Positions 10,457 through 22,394 of a stretch of 64,000 nucleotides of DNA are shown one piece after another. The notes under the pieces were generated by a model that did not search any database, had not been told where the DNA came from, and saw only the letters and a list, made by a program, of their open reading frames with translations. The position numbers were made by a program, and so were the translations under genes. The stretch comes from Ailurus styani (lineage: Eukaryota; Chordata; Mammalia; Carnivora; Ailuridae): contig LNAC01000136.1 of the NCBI GenBank assembly GCA_002007465.1, positions 403,104 through 467,103 of the forward strand. The letters run 5' to 3'. Each line of letters begins with the position of its first letter. The stretch's first letter is position 1.

Positions 10457-12215
10457 AAACAAATCTTTGGAACTGGTTGCTAAATTTCCTCTAAATTGTT
10501 TAAACCCGTTAATCTTTTGAATATCCTTCTCTAAATTTCATTTTCCCTTTGACTCCTAAACTCGAGCATTTAAAGAACTCTGTGATACGGAACTTTCCCG
10601 ATGTGTTATATGAAATAACCACTAAGTATTTATTGACGACCTCCTATGTATCTAGTATTCTGGTTGATTGAAAGGAAATATGAGACTTTCTCTTGGCCCT
10701 CAATTATTTAGGCGGGGATGAAAGATAATATGAAAATGATAGAAAACCATTTGTAAGTGTTTAAGGCTGTCCAGTGACAACGAGTATCTGATCCCGCCCC
10801 CCCATTCAGTCCTGATTTCATATATCTCCTCTCGTCAGATTTTATAAATTGGGAGTTCACATTCCCACTGGAAAATGATCTTGTAGATATAGGAATTTAT
10901 CTAAAGGCAGAATTGTGTGCTGGCATGATTAGGGAATATCACAGAGAATGTGTGGTGTTCTGGCTTATCCTGGAGAAGTAGGTCAGTGTTGAAAAGACTG
11001 CAAGGAGATCAGGGACATCACAGCCCTTGTGTGCCTTAGTACCCAGGGTCTGGTTTGGTGTTCATTTGGGTCCGCAAGTGAGGGAAGGTGCAGTCTTCCC
11101 ATAAAACCAGCAACTGAATCAGGATTCTTGATTCTTTTTTGGCATGTCTTCCTTGTGTTTTTCTTTTTGATTCTTCTCTTGGAGTCCGTAAGTATTTTAA
11201 ATACTCATTTCATAATCTTGACCACTTTGATCCTTTCTGACCTTTCACAGCTGGTATAATTTCTTCCCATAGATCCTTTCTGTGGGGTGGTTTAGAGCAA
11301 GGAGTAAATGATAAACTTATTTCTCAGTTAGATAGTCATTTGGGGAGGAAACATGTTTTCCTTTGATTCATTCTCATCATTTACTGAATAATATTGTATG
11401 GAATAGTTGACTGGTCAAGTAAAAAGAATGCAAAGAAAAAAGTGAAAATCACAGAAAAATGATACCAAGTTTTTCCATATTGATAAATCCTTGCCTTCTG
11501 AATACATGTACAACCATTCTACTTTGTGATGCCTTTCCACTTGTGAAATTTCATTGGAAACATAGAAAATTATGATGGAATAAACATACACAGCCCCCAT
11601 TGTGAGTGGCCCAGTGAAGTTATATGACCTTGTGGTGTGGAGTCCTGCAAATTAGTCCTGTTTACAGCATTGGTGAAGTTCTTAAGGGCTCACAGCCACA
11701 GCTTCTTTGTCTTTAAGCTAAGGATAATAATATCTTCTATGGGTTGTCATGGTGAGTGGAGAAGATGGTGAAGACCAGCACGTGAGTGCCTCTCAGTCGG
11801 TGTTTCTTTCTCCTCTCGTATCACTTTCCAGTTAATGGAAGCCGGGGCGGGAGGAAAACTTATGCCTTTCAACTCAATTCATGGCTTCTTGGAAAAAAAA
11901 AAAAAGTACAAAGGGGTATGACAATTCAAAATAATATTTCTTTTTATACTTTAACTGACTGATGCTAGCTCATGACTATTGATAGCACTTCTGCTGACTG
12001 AATGCATTCTAGGAATCCACTGGGGATATTTCTGCTTCTTACCCTGACTCGGGAGCCTTAGTCCCTTATTTTATAGAAATAACTGTCAAGACATAAATGC
12101 CTTTGTTTCTTTATTTCTTTACTGTATTCTGAGAGAGTTACATGGTTGTCTGCGAGTCATCTAGTCTCAACATTACTGCGGCATTATTTGGTTTTTAAGC
12201 CCTGTGCTTATTCTC
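10457..12215. other. Unique DNA with one ancient repeat remnant
   Basis: Around 10622-10760 the text 'AAGTATTTATTGACGACCTC' and the following bases resemble the very old mammalian element with consensus '…TATTGAGCACCTACTATGTGCCAGG'. The rest is AT-rich unique DNA. No reading frame is convincing. Confidence 0.4.
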
Positions 12216-12325
12216 ATTGGTTGGAGTGTCTGTTCCGATTGATTGGCGTGTCAGTACCGATTGGTTGGCGTATAAGGTGTGCCTGTCCTGATTGGTTGGA
12301 GTGTCCCTTCTGATTTGTAGGTGTA
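12216..12325. repeat. 22 bp minisatellite with ATTGG motif
   Basis: Degenerate units of the form (G)ATTGGTTGGAGTGTC… start at 12216, 12238, 12260, 12291 and 12313. Spacings are 22, 22, 31 and 22 bp; the long unit has nine extra bases. Each of the first four units contains ATTGG, the complement of the CCAAT box. Confidence 0.8.
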
Positions 12326-13544
12326 TACTGTTTGGTTATTAAGTATTTTGAATCTCCCTGGGGATTACGTGTTCGGAAACATTTTTTTTCTTTGTAGAGT
12401 TTTAGGATGTGTCTTTTGAGAGAAGGTTATTTTTATAAATTCTACCAAATTAAATACAAATTCTACCAAATTACAAGATGAATAGTAAGAATCTGCTGGT
12501 TTCCTGTTTATGACTCTTTCTGAGCAAGCATTCATAATTATTTTCTAAAATAACCTTAAGTGAATGCTAATGGAACTATGTATTATCAGTCCCACATTGG
12601 AAGGCTAATTATCTGTCTGTAATCTTAGCAAATTATTATGCTTGTTGGTGTACTTCATGTCAGTGAGGTGACACATTGTAATTATGTATTCATTTTCGCT
12701 TACTCTTTGTCTTTTACGTGTATCATCAAACAAGCTTTCTTTATTGCAGTTATGGTTATTTTAGTGGCAACCGCTTTCACTTGAATTGACACAAAAACCA
12801 TCCCTTATCTCTGGGCCACATGGTCTTTCCTGAGGCTCAAATGTGACATAGCATCTGCTACTTAATCTTTTCTAATGATATGTGTGTAGATACCTTCAAA
12901 GCTCCTTTGGTTTCTGTGTCTGAAGTGCTGGATCAGTAGATTTGCCAGTGGACTGATGTGTTTCTCTGAATTCCACTGGCATCGATACGGGGGCCTGTTT
13001 TTCATTGATCTACATTAGATTTTCCCTATAAACGATCCCATAGTTTTCAGTCCAAGAGAACAAGTGAATCATTGATGTTACTCCCTTTTTACTGCTCTCA
13101 ATTGCAACTTACCGTAATATACTAGATTTTGGTTACGTATAGTTTATGTTCTCTAATATTTGAACGTTTGTTAGATGGTTTTCTACAACAAAAATATCTT
13201 GTTCTACTTGTTCTACAAGCAGATTTATTTGTTAATGTGTGCTTTTAGTACTTTCTAAGCATATTAAGTTTTCTTACGTTATAATCTAAAACTGATGAGG
13301 GACTAATCTGTTTTGACTCAAGGAAGCCTAGATACTCATTTCTTAAGTGTTACCTTACATTAGAGCTTTAATAACATTATTTTGTTTTCCAGCTAGGGAA
13401 CTAACCCACTTATGGGACACTGTTCTTTCATTATTTGTATTGACTTCAGATTTTCCATATTTGGTGATTTTTGGTAGGGTAGTGTATGAAATTTGATTTT
13501 AGAGTTGGCTTAGAGCTTCAATAAGAATAAATCATTTCTTTGTT
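12326..13544. other. AT-rich unique DNA
   Basis: No SINE or L1 insertion and no usable frame. 'TTCTACCAAATTA' occurs twice within 30 bp near 12440-12472. Confidence 0.4.
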
Positions 13545-13625
13545 ATTCCTTTCCATCTGTGTATTCTCAGCTCTTAGCACAACACTAGGCCCAAATAGAC
13601 AATAAATATTTGTTGAAGTAAATAG
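13545..13625 (+). mobile_element. L2/MIR-type 3' tail
   Basis: 'TCTTAGCACAACACTAGGCC' followed by 'GACAATAAATATTTGTTGAAG' matches the common ending '…GCTCAATAAATATTTGTTGAATG'. Confidence 0.65.
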
Positions 13626-14893
13626 CTCCCCAAAGGCTTGCTCGAGTCTTTCCTTTGTTCAGTCACCTGGCAAGAAAATGAGGTCTTTACACCGATTTTG
13701 TCTTCCGAGGCCTAATTCCTTCGTTCTTGTGCAGATTGGCATCATGTAATTTTTCTACTATTGGAGAACATTTTCTGTGATAGCAGACTCTTCTGGGTGA
13801 ATGAATTTCTCTATCAGCTGTTGAAGCACCGAGTTTGGGTTTAGAAAAATGCAGAAACATTTGGCTGTCAAGCCTAAAGAGATTATTTAGCAGAAGAGAA
13901 GGGGAGTGTTTAAATCAGAAAATTTGCTTTCTCTTTGAGATCCTTTAGCTCTCCGTGCTGGCCATCACTTCCCTGATGGAGTAAATTCTTTTGTTAGATA
14001 ATTGGAATTGAATCTCTAAGCCAAAACTATTTGCTTGCTGATTCTGTTTGCATTTTAGGACAGGGGTAATTCCAGACTTCTATAGGTGGTCTACATGCGC
14101 ACCAGACTGATGGTTTCTCTGTTACAGATTCACCTTTCTCTTCAAACCTTATTGCAGTGGTTCTTAAATACAGTCAGTGTGCACTTTTGTTTTTGATTTC
14201 ATACAGTACAAAGTAATACTGATACTTTTATTTGATAGTGGTTTTGCGAACCCCATTAAGATTTTGATTTATTTTATGTAGTGTATTCTTTCTGTTTGTC
14301 TATGTTGATGTAGCGGAAGGTAATTTCAGAGTAACTACGGAATCAGAGAATTTGAAGACATTTCCATAGAGGTAGTGGCGTATGTGTGTTAGCTAAACAG
14401 GTTCAGGTCCAGTGCTCTGGGGTCCTGCGACAGGGAATTGGTTATGGTGACAGGTCAGACATGGGAAGTGAAGGGAATGAGGAGAGCAGGGATATTGTCG
14501 TCCCTTTTTTCTTGGGTATCGACTAGAGCATAGATTTACTAAGAATCACAAAGTGACATTCAGCGCACGGTAATGGTTTATGCAGTTTATGGTTGGGGTA
14601 TTTCGTCGAAACCAGATCTTCACTTCAAATCTGTTTTGAAAGTAGGTGCTGTGTAAAAATTATTTAAAAATGTTGCAGCCAGGAAAGGCAGCTTGAGCCC
14701 TGCCGGGGCCCTTTTTCTTCCTTGGGCAGCGGCTCCAGCGAGTTAGCTGTGAGTGTGTTCTCATTATCAGTTAGTGGGAACGCCTGGGGCAGCTGTCAGC
14801 AGGAAGCCAAGTGGCTTGACCCTGCCCTTCCTGCTTAGTAAATGGCCACTAGCTCTTACACAGGCCCTGGAGGGAGGGCTTGGTGTTCTGGTT

Positions 14894-14896
<3 letters not shown>
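13626..14896. other. Unique DNA, no gene seen
   Basis: Mixed AT-rich DNA up to the TG repeat. No known repeat or frame. Confidence 0.4.

Positions 14897-14956
<60 letters not shown>
14897..14956. repeat. (TG)30 microsatellite
   Basis: An uninterrupted run of 30 TG units followed by GAGAGAGAAAG. ORFs crossing it encode only Cys-Val or Thr-His repeats and are artefacts. Likely length-polymorphic and able to adopt Z-DNA. Confidence 0.97.
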
Positions 14957-14963
<7 letters not shown>

Positions 14964-15063
14964 AAGACAGACTGATTCTTTGATTCTGCAAGCCATCATG
15001 AATGTGTTCAGTGAGGGAAATGGTGCAGTTCTTCCCTTCAGCTAGTTCCTTGGCATAAGTCAC

Positions 15064-15761
15064 CTAATGTGCATCCTAAGGAATTCACAAGGCATATTTA
15101 TTCGTAGTATAGTGATCATTTACTTGAACCCCTTCAAACTCCCCTTCTGAGAGGCCCTTTGGGATGGGATGCGGTGGTGCCTGGGGACCGCCCCTGCTCA
15201 CAGGGTGCCCGTGACTAATAGCTTGGCATGATTACAGTGGGAATCTGGGTCTCGAGTGAGGATGTAGGCCAGCTGCAGCCTCGCGGTGTGCCCTTCTCAG
15301 TCGGGTCAGGCATTTATTGATCTGGCAGAGCAGCCTCTTGCTGGAGGCCTTCATCCAGGGAGTCAGGCTGGCAGGGCTCTTGACCACAAGCTGGGGGTCT
15401 TGTACTGAGTGCTGGTACCTGGGGAGCTGAGCCCACCGGGTCCTGGTGGCCGAGGGCAAGAGGCGGCCCAGAGACTGAGAAATCAGTGGCGGTGGGAAAT
15501 TGCAGGTGGCGGTCACAGAGCAAGGAGCCCTCAGGAATCTCTCTGGAGATGAGAGGCTGAGGTGGGCTCCCTAGTTGGATGTGGGAGGGGAGCTTAAGCC
15601 CTTTCAGATAACATGGTATAGAGGAAGAGTAACACACACAGCTATTCCTTAGTTAATGAGATGAGAATAAAGCATATCCTTGAGTCTGGATGCTTTTTGT
15701 GTAATACAAGGGTTACAAAATTAAGTTTTATGTGCGTAAGCAAAGGAAAGGCATCTTAAAA
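15064..15761. other. GC-rich unique DNA
   Basis: GC-rich from about 15140 to 15600. Two overlapping minus-strand frames (94 and 107 codons) have no recognised domain and no splice context that I trust. Confidence 0.35.
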
Positions 15762-15874
15762 CCTTTTATTATTTTGTTTTATTTTTTAAGTAATCTCTAC
15801 ACCCAACATGGGGCTCGAACTGACGACCCTGAGATCAAGTCACACGCTGCACCAACTGAGCCAGCCAGACACCC
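15762..15874 (-). mobile_element. Short CAN-SINE variant
   Basis: 'TTTTTTAAGTAATCTCTACACC' pattern (shown here in part), 'GGGGCTCGAACTGACGACCC', 'GAGATCAAGTCACACGCTGC', 'CTGAGCCAGCCAGACACCC'. Flanks share CTTAAAA. Confidence 0.9.
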
Positions 15875-16635
15875 CTTAAAATACTGTTGTTTTATTTTTG
15901 GCAGGGGGAAGGGACCAATGTTTATGTCCAGTAACTGGGCACAAGTGATTTCAGTGATGGTGTTTGTGCCTGTCGTCATGTTTGCATTGAAAATCAGTGC
16001 ATTTTCCATTGTCTAAAAAATAAAATAAAGCTCTAAACCACCAAGAGAAGTTGGTAGGAATTGGTCCTGGGAACAGCATAGTCTTTTTGATGCAGGTTCA
16101 AGAGCTCTTGTGTCCTGACCACTTGAAGCCTGCTGGGCCCCATGCTGTACACCACTCCTCCGAAGGGGGCCGTTTTATGTAGAGTCCTGACTGTGTGCCG
16201 GTGGACAGGGACGTCCTTAGATACGGTGGTCCTTCCCTTACAAATAAAAAGTTCTTTAGTCCGCTTTCTGTCTGCAAATCCGAAGTGTGGCAAAGACTAG
16301 TCACATAGATTCCTAAGGAACTTAATCTTTTACTTCTAAGGAATTAAATGTATTAAACCATATAGCTTTCAAATGAAGACAAATTCTTGTCATTTTATGG
16401 AACCCAAGTCTCTAATGGAATCTGGAAATGAAGAGTCTTTATGGCATGAAAAGTTTCAGTCTTCATATAGAATATTGTGTCAATGATCGTCCTTATGCTT
16501 CTATCTTCCCACCTTAACTTGAGATCCTGAACCTCCCCCCACCCCGGCCCCCTTCATTTTCCACTTCAGTGGGACCCTCACTGGTCATATTAATATTCCT
16601 TTGAATGATAAAAGCTTGGAGAAGCACCACCACAC
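15875..16635. other. Unique DNA
   Basis: No recognised repeat. Small overlapping minus-strand frames at 16033-16304 show no motif. Confidence 0.35.
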
Positions 16636-16878
16636 GTTGTTAAGAGCATGGCCTGCAGAGCCCCAGAACCGGAGTTTGCATCTGGATCTGCCACTGACTT
16701 AAAAGCCAAGTCAGCCTGGGCAGGCTAGAAAGCCCTAGGTGTATTTCAGCTGTAAATGGGGGTATTAATAGTGCTTTCTCATCCATACCTCCTTTGCTGT
16801 GAGGGTTCAATCATGAGTTCAGAAGTGTAGAGAGTACTTACGTTTGGCACATAGTAAGCACTATGTAACCATTAACTT
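16636..16878 (+). mobile_element. MIR SINE
   Basis: 'GTTAAGAGCATGGCCTGCAG', 'GGATCTGCCACTGACTT', 'GTAAATGGGGGTATTAATAG' and 'TTGGCACATAGTAAGCACTA' follow the full-length MIR consensus in order. Confidence 0.85.
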
Positions 16879-18433
16879 TTAGAGCATCATTAGAGAGCAC
16901 TATGAGCGGCTATAACAAACATACCTCATAGATCAGTGACTTAATTTAGTAGAAGATTTCCTCACTTATTTCAAGTCTAAAATGGGTTTTCTTGACTGGT
17001 GGGGACCCATCAAACCAGGTGGCACTTACTATTAATAAAAATATTCAAATGTTAGAGTATCTACCTTGAAAGAGGAGACATTTCAGCTAATCCTAGGGTT
17101 TATCATATATGGTCCGTATTTAGGCCTAGCACCGAGAAGCTGCTAGTAAAGACAGACGTATAGTAAGGGAATGCCTAAGAGTTGTATAAAAGTCCTCATA
17201 GGAGGGAAGTTAATGATTTGGAAAGGGGGAAGGAAGTAAAAGTAAGCTCGGATGCAGGAAAACAAAGACGTAGTTCAGTCTAGATGAGAGCAGAAAATCG
17301 GGGTCCCTGCTGAGTGCAGAGAGAAAGGGGACTTTTGAGTTTGGAGCATTGTTAGTGATAGAGGTGTGTTGTAAGTGGCTGTAGAAGCAGGAGCTGGTAA
17401 CAGTGAAATTAATACGGGTGCTGGAAACCTGTAGCACATCACCAAACAGGTGAATCTGAGGTGAATGCAGCCCATTGGGGAGGATGGATGAAATGTCTCA
17501 CATAGTTCTGGAGGGACAGTAACGGATTCATTGGCTTCTCATCATAAAGAGAAAGCAAGCGGAATAATAAGGCTAATTAAGTCATTAAAGAGTATTAACG
17601 TGTTCCTGGTGTCTAGAAATAACTATAGATATACTTTGTCTAAAACAAACTCAGCATATTTGAGTTTACAGAGCAGCTTCATATAATAAGATATAATTTG
17701 GAAAAATTATATCTTCACTTCATGAGGATTTTACCATAGGTTTTTTTTTCATACCTTACTCGCTTAAAGTGTGAATTTATGAACTTTAATTCTACATACA
17801 TCATTTCAAAATGATGACTTATAGCTAAATTAATCTTGAAATATTTTTTCCATTGAAAGAGGATTTCAAACAATATTATAAATGTGAATACTTCATAATA
17901 AATTTTAAATTTAACTGCACTTTTATGTACTTTTTTTCCCTATTAGATCAATACGTCCATAAATCAAGTGTGTTTATATTCCTTTGTTATTTGCTTAGCT
18001 TTGCTTATACTAAAGACAAATCTAGAATATCTGATATAGGCTACTTATATATCAACTGTTAGATAGATTTTCTGACAACTTACTTTAAAAAATTGGGTAG
18101 CGAAGCATATTTCTCCATTAGAAGGCAAACCATAAATTTTGTGGTTTTGACTTTTAGAGCATATTTAGAGCTAAATTAAGTTGACTTGCATTGAATGTAA
18201 TGAGCTTCTTTCTAATCCAAATGAAGGCACCATGTTTTATATATGAGGTTGCCATTAAGATAGCCAGATATCTAAACTAACAGTATTAGAACGTGCTTCA
18301 TAGAAGGTAAGGGATGTTTTACTATTACAGTAGGGAAATAATAAAAATTAATTCCACCTAAAATCTACTTCTCTCTTAAAAGTTACAGAAACAAAATAAA
18401 TTATTTCCATACCTTTTATAGAGATTACATGGA
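16879..18433. other. AT-rich, insertion-poor DNA
   Basis: About 1.5 kb without any SINE or L1, very AT-rich from 17540 on. If the candidate exon at 18434-18527 is real, this is where its 3' untranslated region would lie on the minus strand. A minus-strand ATTAAA (TTTAAT at 17784-17789) could serve as a weak polyadenylation signal; I found no AATAAA on that strand in the part I scanned (16300-18430). Confidence 0.35.
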
Positions 18434-18527
18434 TCAAGAATTTTCATCTTTATTTTTTAGGAATTGTTCTTCCACTTCTGGGCCTTTGGCCAGATCACTG
18501 TCCTCTGTCACTTGGTAGTCCGAGAGG
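18434..18527 (-). CDS. Candidate terminal coding exon of an unidentified gene
   Basis: Seen: on the minus strand a pyrimidine-rich tract (complement of 18531-18550) ends in an AG at 18529-18528. After it a frame reads (S)LSDYQVTEDSDLAKG… and ends …EEQFLKNKDENS before TGA (18436-18434). That is about 30 residues, strongly acidic and hydrophilic, with no low-complexity run. A CACTAAA branch-point-like sequence lies some 30 nt upstream of the AG. The first base of the exon would complete a split codon. Inference: this resembles a C-terminal cytoplasmic tail. I do not recognise the protein and see no upstream exon in the window, so it would be the last exon of a gene whose body lies at higher coordinates. 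It could equally be a chance frame. Confidence 0.3.
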
Positions 18528-18550
18528 CTTAAGAAAAACAAAAAACATAT

Positions 18551-21500
18551 TTTAGTGTTTCTGATTGTTTGTTTTCAGAATAGAACTCAGGCCTATAAGG
18601 CAGTATAGCGTTTGGTGACCTTAGTCTTTCCAATCATTGACTATTTTGTATATGACATAAATGCCAAAAGGCCCATGGAAAAACATTCACGTTCTTGTAG
18701 AAATTAATTGACTTGACAGTTTTAAGGGTTTCTTGCATGGTTCAACTTTGTAGAGGACAGTGATAAGGAAAAAGTGAGGAGGGGTAAATCGAGAGGGAAG
18801 GGAATTCTGAAAGGAGGAAAGAAGGTAACAGGTAGGTCGGCGAAGACAGAAAATTGAAGAATTGATTCTCATGGTGATTTTGTCTCCTGCTGTGGGTTGC
18901 CATGCTGGTCCCCATCAAGGACTGTAGTATTTATTGAAAGTTGAATGTGTCCAGCTTTGGGCCTTTCCTGGTATTTGAGGCCATTTCCATTCCACAGTGG
19001 TTTCTAACTTTTAATAAATTCTTTCTGCTGTGGTGAGAAATATCACTGGCAGAAAGCGGAAACAGGTTAACTTTTGGTGTGTATTTCTTGAAGTGGCTGA
19101 TGTAGTCTGGTGAGCCGCGTAAGTCACCTGAGCGCCCCGTTGCCACTTACAAGCACCTGCTTTGCTGTGCAGGGTTCTCTGACTGAGCCAGGGCTGTGCC
19201 AGCTGTAGGTGGTGAACAGTCATATGTCAACTATAAATGGCAAATATTCTCAAACTAGTGGAGAAGCAGTGCTGTCGCCAAAATTTTCCGTTTCACTTTG
19301 TGCAACTTCTACTGTGGAGACTTGAAAGTAGTTTCTGTAGTTTGAGTATCTAAGTCGCCTTGAAATCCGAAATTAATAGTACTCTCTATCAAATACGTTT
19401 TGGAGGAAGTTCATTTGGCATTGAGATAACTGACTCCAGTAGCAATTTGCTTTTGTACATATAAAAAAGGTCAACATGGAGGTATGCGAGGAATGCTTTC
19501 TTAGGTCATGTGTGTCTAAGAAAGCAAGCAAATAAACATCTTCTCTTTGTGTGCTGAAAGGGAGGAAGCGCTGTTTATTGGCATACCATAACTACACTCA
19601 ACTTGTGTGAATCCATTTTGCAGGAAGGCTGTCATCTGGTGCGGTAGCGAGGCAAAAGTTTTGGATGCCAGTACCTTTTTATACTTCAGTTGCTGTCTCC
19701 AAGGACAGAACTCTGGATAACGTTACATTTACACACATTTATGCTAGCGTGTGTGTACGCACACATACGCCCCACGAGATTCTCCAGACACTCAGGGCAA
19801 AATGTGAGAAGCCAGATGCCTGTGGGAAGGACTCAGGAAAAAGCTCCAAAGAAACTGATTTTCCACAGAAATCCTATAAGCCCCGGAGGCAGTGAATACC
19901 TACAGAATAAAAGCACAACTCAGAGGTTGTCGGAAATCTTTCCAACCTTCTAGTTATCAAAATACTGTGAACATATGTGGGCACAGTTTTCATTAGCTTT
20001 TATAAATAACCAAAGCAGGATACGTGGAAGTTTCATAAAAATAAAGATACACTTAGGAAAATCTGAGACTTTATCTCAAGTCATTTATGAGAGTTAGAAA
20101 TAATTTTCAGAAGGGAATGTACTTATGATAAACAGGAATAAGAAGGGAAAAGGCCTCTCTTCATTTTTGTACAAATGTGATGTTCTTTCTCAAAATAAAT
20201 TTTCACCAATAATACTGGATCAAAAGAAAATTAGTACTAATGTATTAAAACAATGTTTGACCAGGCTGTTGGTAGCAGAAACACCCTATTCTAATGGGCT
20301 TCAGCAAGGAGGAAATGAATTCTTTCATGTAACAAGCAGTCCAGAGGTAGGGAAGCCTCCAGATGTCACAGCAGAGGGCTCTGGCTGGGGCTCTGGCTTC
20401 TGTGAGATTCTTCTGCTTTAGGCTCACAGCAGCTCTGGCGGGGGCTTCCAGCATCCTTATCTGGATGCAGTAAAACCAGAGACAGAAAGGTCTCTTCTTC
20501 TGGCGTTTCCTTTTTGGGAGCACGGCAGACTTCCCCAAGGTCCCTCCACCTTGTAGCCACCACCAGTGGCGGTGTCCAGTCCTTTTATGAGTCTGAGAGT
20601 CAGACCTGCCTAAAGGGTCAGCCCACCGGAAGGGGAACCAGACCTTGGACGCAGTGATGGTCCCTTTCAGGACTCACACGTGAACTGAAGGCAGGGTCGC
20701 CCCGCCATTCCTTGCAGCGTGTGAGGGAAGGATGGATGTCACCACAGGATCTGGGCTTTGGTAGCAAGGGTTAAAGGGGAAATGGAAATGGATGTTGGGT
20801 CAGCAGCCAGAGGTGTCTGGCAAATGACGGAAAATGATGGAAACAGAAAATGATGGAAAAGAATTAATTCTAAAAAACACTAAAACATGTCTACCAAATG
20901 AAACCTTTGGTTTTCTAGGTTTAAAAGTTATTATTTTTGTGAATAACTCTATTTTTGTAAAGAGAAGGGACATTTTGCTAAAAGATAAGAATCTATTTTT
21001 AAAAATTTCCCGAATAGAGCAATTACATAGGGTTAAGGTTGAACAGCGTTTTATCTTTGTCACCAAGAGTGAGTGAGTTGGAAGTCTGGAGCTGATACTC
21101 ATTTTTGATCTGTCGGGGGCAGCTACTGGCATCCTTGCTTAAATCTCATGAAGTAGAGTCCTGACGAAATATGAGAATTTAGACTTGGACCAGCTTTGGA
21201 AAAAGCCCCTAGTATTGTATTCGAAAGAGGGTTTGGCCGTGAGATTAGTGAGAAAGATACTATTATATCTTCATAGAATCTTGCAGCGTGTGGATTTTCG
21301 ACGAAGCCTTGGGGTCTCTAATCATGGTCACGAAGATGATAATGGTACCAGCTCTCCTTCATTCAGCACCTGCCTGTTCCACCATGCCCCATGCCCAGTA
21401 GATAGTAAATTCATCTTTTTTTTTTTTTTTTTTAAAGGAGCAAACATGCTTGGCCCATGCTCCCATCCTCCAAGTGGAGCAGATGGGCGTCGAAACCAGG

Positions 21501-21637
21501 TCCATCCCATCTTGATGCCCATTTTTGCAATATATCATTGCCCTTCAAAAGAGGAAACATGAGTAAGCAGTGATTCTGGCCTCTATTGATGGAAAGGTGC
21601 TGGATCCAGTCCTTGGGCAGATTAATCGGTACGTTCC
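18551..21637. other. Unique DNA, no confident gene or repeat
   Basis: About 3 kb without a recent SINE or L1. Frames at 20125-20563 overlap on both strands. The sequence at 20350-20540 is GC-richer, and I could not assign it to any repeat. If the 18434-18527 exon is real, this would be its upstream intron. Confidence 0.35.
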
Positions 21638-21778
21638 AGCGTGCCTTTTGGTTGTAGCGCAGAACATAAGCTATAGTCCTTCCAGTGTGGCGGGTATGTG
21701 TATATATNAGCGTGCCTTTTGGTTGTAGCGCAGAACATAAGCTATAGTCCTTCCAGTGTGGCGGGTATGTATATATAT
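21638..21778. repeat. 70 bp segment repeated across an N (21708)
   Basis: 'AGCGTGCCTTTTGGTTGTAG' opens both 21638-21707 and 21709-21778; the copies match apart from the length and phase of the final TA run. The N falls exactly between them, so this looks like an unmerged contig overlap beside a SINE. Confidence 0.9.
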
Positions 21779-21992
21779 ATATATATTTTTTTTTTTTTAA
21801 AGATTTTATTTATTTATTTGACACAGAGAGAGAGATTACAAGTAGGCAGAGAGGCAGGCAGAGAGACAGGGAGAGGAGGAAGCAGGCTCCCTGGTGAGCA
21901 GAGAGCCCGATGCGGGCCTCGATCCCAGGACGCTGAGATCATGACCCGAGCCGAAAGCAGAGGCTTTAACCCACTGAGCCACCCAGGTGCCC
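21767..21992 (-). mobile_element. CAN-SINE, 'GAGGCTTTAACCC' subtype
   Basis: (TA)n and T-run tail, 'AAAGATTTTATTTATTT', 'TTACAAGTAGGCAGAGAGGC', 'GCGGGCCTCGATCCCAGGAC', 'GAGGCTTTAACCCACTGAGCC', 'GGTGCCC'. The outer target duplication AGTGTGGCGGGT (21755-21766 and 22294-22305) encloses this SINE plus the next, so the two form one nested or tandem block. Confidence 0.9.
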
Positions 21993-22293
21993 TATTTTTT
22001 TTTTTTTTTAAGATTTATTTATTTATTTATTTGACNGAAAGCAGAGGCTTTAACCCACTGAGCCACCCAGGCGCCCTATTTTTTTTTTTTTTTAAGATAT
22101 ATTTATTTATTTATTTGACAGAGNCAGAGAGAGAGACAGTGAGAGAGGGGAACACAAGCAGGGGGAGCGGGAGAGGGAGAAGCAGGCTCCCTGCTGATCA
22201 GGGAGCCTGATGTGGGGCTCGATCCCGGGACCCTGGGATCATGACCTGACCCGAAGGCAGGTGCTTAATGACTGAGCCCCCCAGGTGCCCCAT
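21993..22293 (-). mobile_element. Second CAN-SINE, broken by two N junctions
   Basis: A T run with 'AAGATTTATTTATTTATTTG' (to 22035), an N, a repeat of the previous 83 bp (21953-22035 versus 22037 onward), another N at 22124, then a second body with 'GAACACAAGCAGGGGGAGC', 'GGGGCTCGATCCCGGGACC' and 'GGTGCTTAATGACTGAGCC'. After removing duplicated bases it is one older-subtype SINE next to the younger one. Confidence 0.8.
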
Positions 22294-22394
22294 AGTGTGG
22301 CGGGTGTTAAAGGGAGTTCTCTTCCCTGTCTCCCTCCCGGTTAATTCTTCCCAAAGCAGCCAGTTATGCTATTCAGGCAAAAGGCAGCTTTATG

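Noticed and set aside
14753..15063. Cys-Val and Thr-His repeat proteins
   Set aside because: Translations of the (TG)30 microsatellite.
21698..22210. 170-codon frame
   Set aside because: Runs through SINE sequence and N junctions; the repeated peptide blocks mirror the assembly duplications.
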